Positions 1 through 6,639 of a DNA stretch of 6,726 nucleotides are shown here, piece after piece (position 1 is the first letter of the stretch; each line of letters opens with the position of its first letter). The notes under the pieces were generated by a model that worked only from the letters and a program-made list of their open reading frames with translations, was not told where the DNA came from and did not search any database. The stretch covers positions 1 through 6,726 of the forward strand of contig DATIJV010000158.1 in NCBI GenBank assembly GCA_035478255.1, read 5' to 3'. Made by a program: the position numbers and the translations under genes. The DNA is from DATIJJ01 sp035478255. GTDB taxonomy: Bacteria > Pseudomonadota > Gammaproteobacteria > DSM-16500.

Positions 1-102
1 CACGCTTTTTGTGGAGGAAGGGGAAAGGGGAAGGAGGTATTAAAAATTAATGTTAGCGCCTTTGATTTTTCCCATAAAGTGTACCAATAAGGCCATAATA
101 GA

Positions 103-132
103 TTGCGTAATGCAAGAGATTTATCGTATAAT
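103..132 (+). promoter_or_regulatory. sigma70-type promoter for the ABC transporter gene
   Basis: A perfect -10 hexamer TATAAT lies at 127-132. TTGCGT at 103-108 can serve as a partial -35 (three of six consensus positions) with an 18-bp spacer. Transcription would start near 139, giving a leader of about 46 nt before the ATG at 185. No other convincing promoter lies closer to the gene. The -10 box is seen directly; its use as a promoter is inferred from position. Confidence 0.6.
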
Positions 133-149
133 ATCTTATCGAAAAATCT
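117..149. promoter_or_regulatory. dyad overlapping the -10 box, possible operator
   Basis: AGATTTATCG at 117-126 and CGAAAAATCT at 140-149 form an inverted repeat with nine of ten bases paired and a 13-nt spacer. The TATAAT box starts immediately after the left arm, and the right arm falls at the predicted transcription start. This is the usual geometry of a repressor site. No regulator gene is in the window and I do not recognise the motif, so the operator role is inference. Confidence 0.35.
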
Positions 150-184
150 GGTCATATAACAAAACTTAACCTGCCAGGTGCACT

Positions 185-1954
185 ATGAATTTACCTCAAA
201 CAGCTTTTCCTTTCATGTTTCATTTTGTTCGCCGTCAATTGCGGAGTTTTCTGGTTATTATTGGTATCGCTGTCATCTGGTCTTTCAACGATGCTATGTT
301 TCCTTATTTTTTAAAGCTTATTGTCAATACAGTCCAACATTTTCAAGGGAAGCCCAGTGAAATTTATTCAGCCGTGTCAGGTGTTTTAGGGTTATTAATT
401 TTATTCTGGATCGTGACAGAATTTTGTTTGCGTATTCAGGGTATCATGCAAATTTATACTTTTCCCCTGTTTCGCGCGAATATCCGAAAAAGCGTATTTA
501 ATTATGTGAAATTTCATTCGCATGAATATTTTTCTAACCATTTTGCTGGAAACATCGCAAAAAAAATGGCGGACCTTCCTTCCAGTTGTCAAAACATTAT
601 GGAAATTATTTGTTTCAATTTTGTGACTGCATTTACAGGTTCATTTATTGTGTTAGTGATGATGTGGTTAATTAAGCCTTTTTTTGCCATTGTTTTATTT
701 ACCTGGTTATGCATGCATTTAGGGTTGACTATTTTATTTTTGCGCCGCGGAAATGATTTATGGGTACAGCATTCTGATGCGGTTTCGGTTTTGAGTGGAA
801 AAATTATTGATATTTTTAGCAATGTTTCAAGCATGCGTTTATTTGCGCGCGGCCAATACGAAACAAGTTATTTGCAAGATTATCAGATTGACGAAATTAA
901 AAAAGCTAAAAAAGCGATGTGGTTAATTGAAGTCAATCGTATGGTGCTGGGATTCAGCGGTTTATTTTTGATTTTCAGTATGGTGTTTTTATTGCTGTAT
1001 TATTGGGCGCATCAATACATTACGATTGGTGATTTTACCCAAATCGGCATGCAAATGTTTTGGTTATTAGGATGGATTTGGTTTGTGAGTTTTCAAATGT
1101 CAGTTTTTTCGCGTGAATTGGGAACGGTCAATGATGCATTGAAATTAATTTCCAAAGGCCACGATGTGCTTGATGTGCCAGAGGCTTCCCAGCTTAAATT
1201 AACAAAAGGAAAAATTCAATTTGAGCATGTTATATTTGAATATCAAAAAAAACGCCCTGTTTTTAATGATTTAAATATTACGCTCGCAGCAGGCGAACGA
1301 GTTGGACTGGTTGGTTTTTCAGGGTCGGGTAAATCAACTTTTGTGAATTTGATTTTGCGTTTTTATGATATTCAGTCGGGGCGCATTTTAATTGATGATC
1401 AGGATATTGCTAAAGTATCGCAAGATTCATTGCGAGAGCAAATTGCAATGATTCCGCAAGACCCGACACTTTTTCATCGCAGTTTGATAGAAAATATTCG
1501 TTATGGAAAACTGAGTGCGAACGATGAAGAAGTGAAGGATGCAGCGAGATTGGCGCATTGCCAGGAATTCATTGAAAAACTGGATGAGGGTTATCTGTCT
1601 TTGGTGGGTGAGCGCGGGATAAAATTGTCGGGAGGCCAGCGTCAGCGTATTGCGATTGCGCGTGCAATTTTAAAAAATGCACCGATTTTGATTTTGGATG
1701 AAGCGACATCTTCACTGGACACAGTGACAGAAAAACTTATTCAGGAAAGTTTGCATACGGTCATGCAAAATCGTACGACGATTGTGATTGCGCATCGACT
1801 TTCGACATTGGCGGATATGGATAGGATCCTGGTTTTCCATAAGGGAAAAATTGTGGAAGATGGAACGCAAGAAGAACTACTGCGCTCAGGCGGACATTTT
1901 GCGAAATTATGGAAGATGCAAACGAATGGATTTTTGCCGGATGAGGGTGAGTAA
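185..1954 (+). CDS. ABC exporter, fused transmembrane and ATPase domains (MsbA/MdlB-like half transporter)
   Basis: This 589-residue inner-membrane half transporter should work as a homodimer or heterodimer, using ATP to export a substrate. The N-terminal half has about six hydrophobic helices (near 21-43, 62-84, 141-162, 164-186, 252-275 and 282-306), the ABC-exporter membrane fold. The ATPase half is complete: A-loop Tyr353, Walker A GFSGSGKST at 377-385, Q-loop Gln425, signature LSGGQ at 481-485, Walker B ILILDE at 501-506, D-loop SSLD at 509-512 and switch His537. All residues needed for hydrolysis are present and the length is normal for the family. AGGTG at 176-180 is a short ribosome site four bases before the ATG. 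The gene has its own promoter and stands apart from the downstream cluster. The substrate cannot be read from sequence; lipid or drug export are both possible. Confidence 0.93.
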   Translation: MNLPQTAFPFMFHFVRRQLRSFLVIIGIAVIWSFNDAMFPYFLKLIVNTVQHFQGKPSEIYSAVSGVLGLLILFWIVTEFCLRIQGIMQIYTFPLFRANIRKSVFNYVKFHSHEYFSNHFAGNIAKKMADLPSSCQNIMEIICFNFVTAFTGSFIVLVMMWLIKPFFAIVLFTWLCMHLGLTILFLRRGNDLWVQHSDAVSVLSGKIIDIFSNVSSMRLFARGQYETSYLQDYQIDEIKKAKKAMWLIEVNRMVLGFSGLFLIFSMVFLLLYYWAHQYITIGDFTQIGMQMFWLLGWIWFVSFQMSVFSRELGTVNDALKLISKGHDVLDVPEASQLKLTKGKIQFEHVIFEYQKKRPVFNDLNITLAAGERVGLVGFSGSGKSTFVNLILRFYDIQSGRILIDDQDIAKVSQDSLREQIAMIPQDPTLFHRSLIENIRYGKLSANDEEVKDAARLAHCQEFIEKLDEGYLSLVGERGIKLSGGQRQRIAIARAILKNAPILILDEATSSLDTVTEKLIQESLHTVMQNRTTIVIAHRLSTLADMDRILVFHKGKIVEDGTQEELLRSGGHFAKLWKMQTNGFLPDEGE

Positions 1955-1977
1955 AAAACCCGAAGAAAATGCTTAAT

Positions 1978-2023
1978 CTCTCGCCTTTCTCTTTATTTCT
2001 GCTAAAATACACCTCTGCGAGAG
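1978..2023. repeat. 7-bp inverted repeat flanking the fmdB promoter
   Basis: CTCTCGC at 1978-1984 is the exact reverse complement of GCGAGAG at 2017-2023. The 32-nt spacer contains the extended -10 box. With transcription starting near 2015, the left arm would not be in the RNA, so any role would be at the DNA level. Seven-base arms this far apart can arise by chance. Confidence 0.25.
2000..2008 (+). promoter_or_regulatory. extended -10 promoter for the fmdB-DUF502-aspS-yebC-ruvC cluster
   Basis: TGC followed by TAAAAT (hexamer at 2003-2008) matches the extended -10 pattern TGn plus a near-consensus -10. No good -35 lies 16-18 bp upstream, which extended -10 promoters tolerate. The start would be near 2015, about 42 nt before the first gene. 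It lies in the only sizeable gap before the co-directional run of five genes, so it is the natural promoter for the cluster. Confidence 0.5.
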
Positions 2024-2029
2024 TATATA
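2003..2029 (+). repeat. short leader element, copy 1 (before fmdB)
   Basis: TAAAA at 2003-2007, TCTGCGAGAG at 2014-2023 and TATATA at 2024-2029 recur in the same order at 4746-4770, just before yebC. The 10-mer is identical in both places; the copies differ by a 2-nt gap before it and one extra G after it. Copy 1 covers the -10 box and the predicted transcription start. Confidence 0.4.
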
Positions 2030-2056
2030 GTCTTTTAAAGAGGTTTCTTTTAAATC

Positions 2057-2344
2057 ATGCCAATTTATGAATATCAATGTGCTGCGTGCGGGCATACGCT
2101 TGAAGTGATGCAGAAAATTTCTGAAGGACCTTTAAAAAAATGCCCGGAATGCAGCAAAGAATCCTTGCAAAAACTGATTTCTGCCGCGGGTTTTCAGCTC
2201 AAAGGCACGGGTTGGTATGCAACAGATTTTCGTAACAAGGGTAAGCCTGAAGCCAAAAATCCCGTACAAACGGAGAATAAAAACTCAAGCGAGACCCCAT
2301 CGGATTCCACAACAGGAAGTACAGGAAAGGAAGGAAAATCATGA
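2057..2344 (+). CDS. FmdB-family zinc-ribbon protein
   Basis: This is a 95-residue protein with the classic N-terminus MPIYEYQC. Two CxxC pairs, Cys8/Cys11 and Cys29/Cys32, should hold one zinc ion in a small ribbon. Residues from about 70 to the end are rich in Ser, Thr, Lys and Glu and are probably disordered, as is usual in this family. The family was named for a putative regulator of formamidase in Methylophilus, but its general role is not established and no DNA-binding claim can be made from sequence. The start is fixed by the conserved N-terminus. AAAGAGGT at 2037-2044 is the ribosome site, with a rather long 12-nt spacer. The stop overlaps the next start (ATGA), so translation is probably coupled to the DUF502 gene. 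Confidence 0.9.
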   Translation: MPIYEYQCAACGHTLEVMQKISEGPLKKCPECSKESLQKLISAAGFQLKGTGWYATDFRNKGKPEAKNPVQTENKNSSETPSDSTTGSTGKEGKS

Positions 2345-2979
2345 TGTCACAGTTGCGGCGTTATTTTATTTCTGGATTATTGGTCTGGCTGCCCGTCTGG
2401 ATTACTATTCTTGCCATTAAATTTTTGGTGGATATCTTAAGCTATACATTGTTACTGCTGCCTAAGCAATATCAGCCTGATGCATTGATTGGTTTTCATA
2501 TTCCGGGTATCGGTGTTGTGATCACTTTGTTGGTGATTCTCTCAACCGGCATACTCGTGACGAATTTATTGGGAAAACAGCTGGTTGCCGCAGGCGATGC
2601 ATTGATTGCGCGAATTCCGATTGTTCGCACCATTTACACGAGCGTTAAACAAATTGTACAAACTGTTTTTCGGCCAAATGGACAATCATTCAGGCAAGTA
2701 TTTTTAGTAGAGTATCCGCGTGCGGGAGTCTGGACGATTGCCTTTCAAACAGGAGAAACTTCTGCAGAAATTTTTCAGAAATTAAATGGTGAACCGCTGG
2801 TGAGTTTGTATGTTCCCACAACACCTAATCCGACATCCGGTTTTTTATTGCTGGTGCCGCGTAAAGATGTTATAGAGCTGGAAATGAGCGTAGATCAGGC
2901 ATTGAAATTTGTGATTTCGCTGGGAGTCGTTCAGCCCGCAAATCATGTCATTGAAACAGTAGAGGTAAAAGGTGCGTAG
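2341..2979 (+). CDS. DUF502 family membrane protein
   Basis: This 212-residue protein matches DUF502 (PF04367). Two hydrophobic helices near residues 8-33 and 54-78 anchor it in the inner membrane, followed by a soluble C-terminal domain. Family landmarks visible are IPIVRTIYTSVKQ at 92-104, the LVEYPR segment at 122-127, and TPNPTSG at 161-167, close to the usual PTTPNPTSG motif. Plant homologues (COV/LCV) act in the endomembrane system, but the bacterial function is unknown. The start at 2341 overlaps the fmdB stop by 4 nt and is preceded by AGGAAGG at 2328-2334. An ATG one codon later (2344) is an equally possible start. The frequent position just before aspS is a conserved neighbourhood, not proof of a shared role. 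Confidence 0.88.
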   Translation: MMSQLRRYFISGLLVWLPVWITILAIKFLVDILSYTLLLLPKQYQPDALIGFHIPGIGVVITLLVILSTGILVTNLLGKQLVAAGDALIARIPIVRTIYTSVKQIVQTVFRPNGQSFRQVFLVEYPRAGVWTIAFQTGETSAEIFQKLNGEPLVSLYVPTTPNPTSGFLLLVPRKDVIELEMSVDQALKFVISLGVVQPANHVIETVEVKGA

Positions 2980-4744
2980 TCATTATTGTGGTCAAGTTAC
3001 AACAGAATTATTAGGTAAAGAAGTACAATTAACAGGATGGGCGCATCGACGTCGTGATCATGGCGGAGTAATTTTTTTGGATTTGCGTGATCGAGAAGGC
3101 ATTGTACAAGTCGTAATTGCGCCTGAAAATGTAGAAGCATTTCGCATTGCTGAAACTGTTCGTAATGAATATGTTTTGCAGGTCAAAGGTATTGTACGCA
3201 AACGACCGGAAGGTACTATTAATAAAGAATTAAAAACTGGCGAAGTGGAAGTCAGTGCCTTGGAATTAACAATTTTGAATCGTTCTGACCCGACACCATT
3301 CCCGATTGATGAATTTCATGATGTGGGTGAAGAAACACGTCTGAAATATCGTTATCTTGATTTACGTCGTCCTGAAATGCTGCAAAAAATGAAAACGCGG
3401 GCGGCGATTACGCGTTATATCCGCCGTTACATGGATGATGCAGGATTTATGGATATTGAAACACCGTTTCTGACAAAAGCAACTCCAGAAGGTGCGCGCG
3501 ATTATCTGGTTCCAAGCCGTACCAAACCCGGCAGTTTTTTTGCGTTACCGCAATCGCCGCAAGTCTTTAAACAATTATTAATGATGTCTGGAATGGACCG
3601 TTATTATCAAATCGTTCGCTGCTTTCGTGATGAAGATTTGCGTGCAGACCGCCAACCGGAATTTACCCAGTTAGATGTTGAAACCTCTTTTTTGAATGAA
3701 GAAGAAATTCAGCAGATTATGGAAAAAATGATGCGCGGTATGTTTAAAGAATTGTTGAATGTCGAATTGCCGGATCCTTTTCCGCGTATGAGTTATGCAG
3801 AAGCCATGACGCGTTTCGGTTCAGACAAACCGGATTTGCGCATTCCTCTTGAATTAATTGATATGAATGATTTGATGAAACAAGTGGAATTTAAAGTGTT
3901 TTCAGGGCCTGCGAATGATCCGCATGGACGTGTAGCAGCATTGCATGTTCCAGGCGGGGCTGCATTCAGCCGCAAGGAAATTGATGATTATACGCAATAT
4001 GTAGGAATGTTTGGCGCGAAAGGATTGGCGTATATCAAATTCAATGCAGATGGTTTGCAATCTCCGATTTTGAAATTTATTCCTGAAGAGGTGGTTAAAA
4101 CAATTGTTGAAAGAGTCAAAGCAAAAGTCGGTGATATTATTTTCTTTGGCGCAGATAAAATTCCTATTGTGAATGATTCATTAGGCGCGTTACGAATTAA
4201 AGTTGCACAGGATCGCGGATTAGTTGAAAAAAGCTGGCGAGCGTTGTGGGTTGTGGATTTTCCAATGTTTGAAAAAGGCGAAGGGCGATTGTCTGCTTGC
4301 CATCATCCTTTTACTGCGCCCAAAATTAAAGATATCAGCGAATTGTCGCATGAGCCTGAAAAAATTGCGGCGCGTGCTTATGATATGGTGATTAATGGTA
4401 CGGAAATTGGCGGTGGTTCTATTCGTATTAATTCAACTGAATTGCAAATGGCGGTATTTCGCACATTAAATATTTCAGAAGAAGATGCGAACCTGAAATT
4501 TGGGCATTTGTTGACGGCGTTGAAATTTGGCTGTCCTCCGCATGGCGGGATTGCTTTGGGAATTGACCGTTTGGCGATGTGGATGACGGATTCTGATTCG
4601 ATTCGTGATGTGATTGCATTTCCGAAAACGCAAACGGCGACTTGTCCTTTGACTGATGCGCCGGCGCCGGTTGATTCTGCGCAATTAATTGAACTGGGTA
4701 TTCGAGTTCGTAAAGCAGAAGAAAAAACATCGACTGTGGAGTAA
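2972..4744 (+). CDS. aspS: aspartyl-tRNA synthetase, bacterial type, probably non-discriminating
   Basis: This cytoplasmic class II synthetase charges tRNA with aspartate using ATP. Its 590 residues match the bacterial type. An N-terminal OB fold (about 1-105) binds the anticodon. The catalytic core has motif 1 ending in IETPF at 162-166, motif 2 FRDEDLRADRQPEF from 218, and motif 3 GIDR at 530-533 with Arg533 for ATP. GSDKPDLR at 283-290 leads into the inserted GAD domain. The GTG start at 2972 is chosen because RSHYCGQ follows it as in other AspRSs and AGAGGT at 2961-2966 sits five bases upstream. It overlaps the DUF502 stop by 8 nt. His30 in RRRDHGG and Gly81 in RPEG match the Pseudomonas aeruginosa enzyme rather than E. 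coli (Leu at the first site). That pattern is associated with charging both tRNA-Asp and tRNA-Asn, with GatCAB then amidating Asp-tRNA-Asn. The dual specificity is inferred. Confidence 0.97.
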   Translation: MRSHYCGQVTTELLGKEVQLTGWAHRRRDHGGVIFLDLRDREGIVQVVIAPENVEAFRIAETVRNEYVLQVKGIVRKRPEGTINKELKTGEVEVSALELTILNRSDPTPFPIDEFHDVGEETRLKYRYLDLRRPEMLQKMKTRAAITRYIRRYMDDAGFMDIETPFLTKATPEGARDYLVPSRTKPGSFFALPQSPQVFKQLLMMSGMDRYYQIVRCFRDEDLRADRQPEFTQLDVETSFLNEEEIQQIMEKMMRGMFKELLNVELPDPFPRMSYAEAMTRFGSDKPDLRIPLELIDMNDLMKQVEFKVFSGPANDPHGRVAALHVPGGAAFSRKEIDDYTQYVGMFGAKGLAYIKFNADGLQSPILKFIPEEVVKTIVERVKAKVGDIIFFGADKIPIVNDSLGALRIKVAQDRGLVEKSWRALWVVDFPMFEKGEGRLSACHHPFTAPKIKDISELSHEPEKIAARAYDMVINGTEIGGGSIRINSTELQMAVFRTLNISEEDANLKFGHLLTALKFGCPPHGGIALGIDRLAMWMTDSDSIRDVIAFPKTQTATCPLTDAPAPVDSAQLIELGIRVRKAEEKTSTVE

Positions 4745-4745
4745 A

Positions 4746-4770
4746 TAAAACTCATCTGCGAGAGGTATAT
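4746..4770 (+). repeat. short leader element, copy 2 (before yebC)
   Basis: TAAAAC at 4746-4751, TCTGCGAGAG at 4755-4764 and GTATAT at 4765-4770 run directly into the yebC ATG. The element contains the yebC ribosome site (AGAGG at 4761-4765, five bases before the ATG). Whether TAAAAC acts as a -10 box is doubtful, because the leader would be only about 13 nt. Confidence 0.4.
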
Positions 4771-5508
4771 ATGGCAGGACATAGTAAATGGGCTAACATC
4801 AAACGTCACAAGGCAAAACAGGATGCGGTCAAAGGTAAATTGTATACCAAACTGATTCGTGAAGTGACAGTCTCAGCGAAATTAGGCGGCGCGGATGCGA
4901 ATTCCAATCCGCGTTTGCGCGCAGCGTTGGATAAGGCATTTGCTGCCAATATGTCGCGAGATGTGATTGATCGGGCGATCAAGCGCGGTGCAGGCGGGCT
5001 TGAAGGAAGTGATGTCGAAGAAGTGCGTTATGAGGGATATGGTCCAGGCGGTATTGCGATTATGGTTGATTGCATGACGAATAATCGTAATCGTACGGTG
5101 GCGGATGTACGTCATGCATTTACGAAATGCGGCGGGAATTTGGGAACGGATGGTTCGGTTTCTTATTTATTTAATAAACGCGGTCAAATTATTTTTGCGC
5201 CGGGTGCGAGTGAAGAAAAAATTATGGAATTGGCTTTGCTGCAAAATGCGGAAGATGTCGTGGTCAATGACGATAAAAGTATTGAAGTCATCGCTCTGCC
5301 AGATCATTTTTTGGGAATTAAAGATGCAATGGTCACAGCGGGTTTTCAACCTGCTATGGCTGAAATTTCCATGGTTGCAGCGACGAATGTACCGATAACG
5401 GATAAAGAAACAGCAGAAAAGGTAGTGCGGTTGATTGATATGCTGGATGAATTGGATGATGTGCAGGAAGTCTATTCTAATGCAGATTTGTTGGTGGAAT
5501 TAGGGTGA
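4771..5508 (+). CDS. yebC: YebC/PmpR family protein (TACO1 homologue)
   Basis: This 245-residue cytoplasmic protein belongs to the YebC family (PF01709). The invariant opening MAGHSKWANIKRHKAKQD, the internal YEGYGPGG segment near residue 90, and GTDGSVSYLF (about 124-133) identify it clearly, and the length is typical. Family members have been described as DNA-binding regulators (PmpR in Pseudomonas aeruginosa). The mitochondrial homologue TACO1 and more recent bacterial work point to a role on the ribosome in relieving difficult translation, so the older label 'transcriptional regulator' should be treated with care. The ATG at 4771 is fixed by the conserved N-terminus. The gene lies 26 nt after aspS, and its stop overlaps the ruvC start by 4 nt (GTGA), so the two are likely translationally coupled. 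Confidence 0.96.
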   Translation: MAGHSKWANIKRHKAKQDAVKGKLYTKLIREVTVSAKLGGADANSNPRLRAALDKAFAANMSRDVIDRAIKRGAGGLEGSDVEEVRYEGYGPGGIAIMVDCMTNNRNRTVADVRHAFTKCGGNLGTDGSVSYLFNKRGQIIFAPGASEEKIMELALLQNAEDVVVNDDKSIEVIALPDHFLGIKDAMVTAGFQPAMAEISMVAATNVPITDKETAEKVVRLIDMLDELDDVQEVYSNADLLVELG

Positions 5509-6017
5509 TTATCATCGGAATCGACCCCGGTTCTCGTTTCACCGGCTATGGTGTTATTCGACAGGAAGGCAATCAAAGCCATTACCTTGATAGCGGCTGC
5601 TTAAACATTGCTGCTTATTCCATGGCTGAACGTTTACAAAAAATTTTCACCGGTTTGCAGGCTGTTATTCGCTTGCATCAACCTGAAGAAGCAGCGATCG
5701 AGCAAGTCTTTATGCATCAAAATCCCAATTCTGCTTTAAAATTAGGTCAAGCGCGAGGTGCGGCGATTGTGGCTTTAGGAACGAATGTTTCTGAATATTC
5801 TGCACGTCAAATCAAGCAATCTGTAGTGGGTTATGGCGCGGCTGGAAAAACGCAAGTGCAGCATATGGTCAAACGATTATTAAATATTTCGCTTGATTTG
5901 CAGGCAGATGCTGCGGATGCATTGGCTGTGGCATTGTGCCATGCGCATATGCGTTTGGGATGGAATAAAGTGGTTTCTAAAAAAAGCCGGACGAGCTGGA
6001 GAAATTTTACGGTTTGA
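5505..6017 (+). CDS. ruvC: RuvC crossover junction endodeoxyribonuclease
   Basis: RuvC is a dimeric, magnesium-dependent nuclease that cuts Holliday junctions after RuvAB branch migration in recombination repair. The 170-residue product has the full acidic set of the RNase H-like fold: Asp7 in GIDPGS, Glu66 in AIEQVF, and Asp135 and Asp138 in ADAADALA. The last two are 138 and 141 in E. coli; from memory of that sequence, the 3-residue shift comes from a shorter loop before EYSARQ at about 97-102. The QVQHMV segment at 117-122 is also typical. The GTG start at 5505 puts the first catalytic Asp at position 7, as in E. coli, and overlaps the yebC stop by 4 nt. ruvA and ruvB, which commonly follow, are not here; the next gene is convergent and only six bases away. 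Confidence 0.96.
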   Translation: MIIIGIDPGSRFTGYGVIRQEGNQSHYLDSGCLNIAAYSMAERLQKIFTGLQAVIRLHQPEEAAIEQVFMHQNPNSALKLGQARGAAIVALGTNVSEYSARQIKQSVVGYGAAGKTQVQHMVKRLLNISLDLQADAADALAVALCHAHMRLGWNKVVSKKSRTSWRNFTV

Positions 6018-6036
6018 ATTGTGTTAAACTGTTTTT
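6009..6036 (+). terminator. possible weak intrinsic terminator after ruvC
   Basis: ACGGTTT at 6009-6015 can pair with AAACTGT at 6026-6032 (seven pairs, one of them G-U) around a 10-nt loop. TTTTT (6032-6036) begins at the last paired base and continues as CCTTTT. The hairpin covers the ruvC stop and the last codons of the convergent gene. The stem is AT-rich and weak, so Rho-dependent or collision-mediated ending is also possible. It has no T-run in the minus direction. Confidence 0.35.
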
Positions 6037-6557
6037 CCTTTTCCCATAATAAAATTGGTAAATGCAATTGCCAATGCTGAAACCACCAGTGTCAAATGAA
6101 TCACGACTTGCCACATGACATTCATATTAGAAAGTTTGGAGGGATCAATAAACGTTCTTAACAAATGAATAGAAGAAATACCGATTAACGCTAGCGCCAA
6201 TTTTACTTTCATAGTGCCTGCATTCACTTCATCCAGCCATTCAGGCCGATCGGCATGATCTTGCAGATGCATCGGAGAAACAAATGTTTCATAGCCGCCG
6301 ATAATCACCATAATCAACAAGTTTGCGATCATCACCACATCAATCAAATCGAGCACGCCGAGCATGATTCTCACATCATCAATACTATTGATACTATGAA
6401 TCAATTCTCCCAATTCAATAATAAATCGATACGCATAAGCACCCAAAACGACAATCAAACCGAAATAGAGCGGGAGTTGCAGCCAGCGGCCCATAAAAAT
6501 CAGATGGGTCATACTGGATTTTATTTTACTCGTCGAAACGTTTTGGTTTTCTAGCAT
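6024..6557 (-). CDS. UPF0114 / YqhA family inner-membrane protein (TIGR00645 type)
   Basis: This 177-residue protein lies on the minus strand. It matches the UPF0114 (PF03350) family that includes E. coli YqhA. Telling segments are the GRWLQLPLYFGL start at 23-34, IIGGYETFVSP at 85-95, DRPEWLDEVNAGTMKVKLA at 103-121, and ISSIHLLRTFID at 127-138. Four hydrophobic helices are visible near 27-47, 66-88, 118-135 and 147-168. The function of the family is unknown. GGAG (6568-6565) stands seven bases before the ATG and supports this start, although it gives about 15 extra residues compared with E. coli YqhA. An internal Met16 is the alternative. The gene converges on ruvC with only 6 nt between the stops. 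Its upstream side carries the palindrome at 6595-6639. Confidence 0.92.
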   Translation of the reverse strand: MLENQNVSTSKIKSSMTHLIFMGRWLQLPLYFGLIVVLGAYAYRFIIELGELIHSINSIDDVRIMLGVLDLIDVVMIANLLIMVIIGGYETFVSPMHLQDHADRPEWLDEVNAGTMKVKLALALIGISSIHLLRTFIDPSKLSNMNVMWQVVIHLTLVVSALAIAFTNFIMGKGKTV

Positions 6558-6594
6558 GTGTTATCTCCAGCGCTTTAGCATCCTAAATTAACGT

Positions 6595-6639
6595 CAGTAT
6601 TGTCTAAGCAAAAACACTTCGTTTGCTTAGACAATACTG
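6595..6639. repeat. perfect 18-bp inverted repeat, 9-nt loop
   Basis: CAGTATTGTCTAAGCAAA at 6595-6612 is the exact reverse complement of TTTGCTTAGACAATACTG at 6622-6639, with AACACTTCG between. It would fold into a very stable hairpin in DNA or RNA. Neither side carries a T-run, so it is not a standard intrinsic terminator on either strand. It lies 38 bp upstream of the start of the minus-strand membrane-protein gene. It could be a dispersed palindromic repeat, the relic of a small mobile element, or a regulatory hairpin in that gene's leader. Confidence 0.75.

Noticed and set aside
1..90. Frame open from the window edge to TAA at 88-90, possibly the tail of an upstream gene
   Set aside because: The other two plus-strand frames also stop within the first 50 bases and look equally plausible as tails, so none can be chosen without the upstream sequence.
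50..169. 39-codon ORF (ATG at 50, TAA at 167) behind a perfect Shine-Dalgarno sequence at 31-38
   Set aside because: The spacer is about 11-12 nt, the frame runs through the promoter and dyad of the ABC gene, and the peptide resembles nothing I know. Kept only as part of a finding.
1978..2023. Terminator of the ABC transporter gene
   Set aside because: The 7-bp arms enclose a 32-nt loop that contains the next promoter, and no T-tract follows directly.
4378..4809. Minus-strand frames of 69-143 codons opposite the aspS 3' end and yebC start
   Set aside because: They lie antisense to a strongly supported gene, show no recognisable family features, and are expected shadows of its codon usage.
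6595..6639. Integron attC site, suggested by GTCTAAG and CTTAGAC at the palindrome
   Set aside because: attC core sites need AAC/GTT at the recombination point and extrahelical bases in the stem. This palindrome has AAG/CTT and is perfect, and there is no integrase or cassette context.
6595..6639. Rho-independent terminator
   Set aside because: Neither strand has a T-run after the stem: TAAAATTTC follows on plus and ACGTTAATTTAGG on minus.
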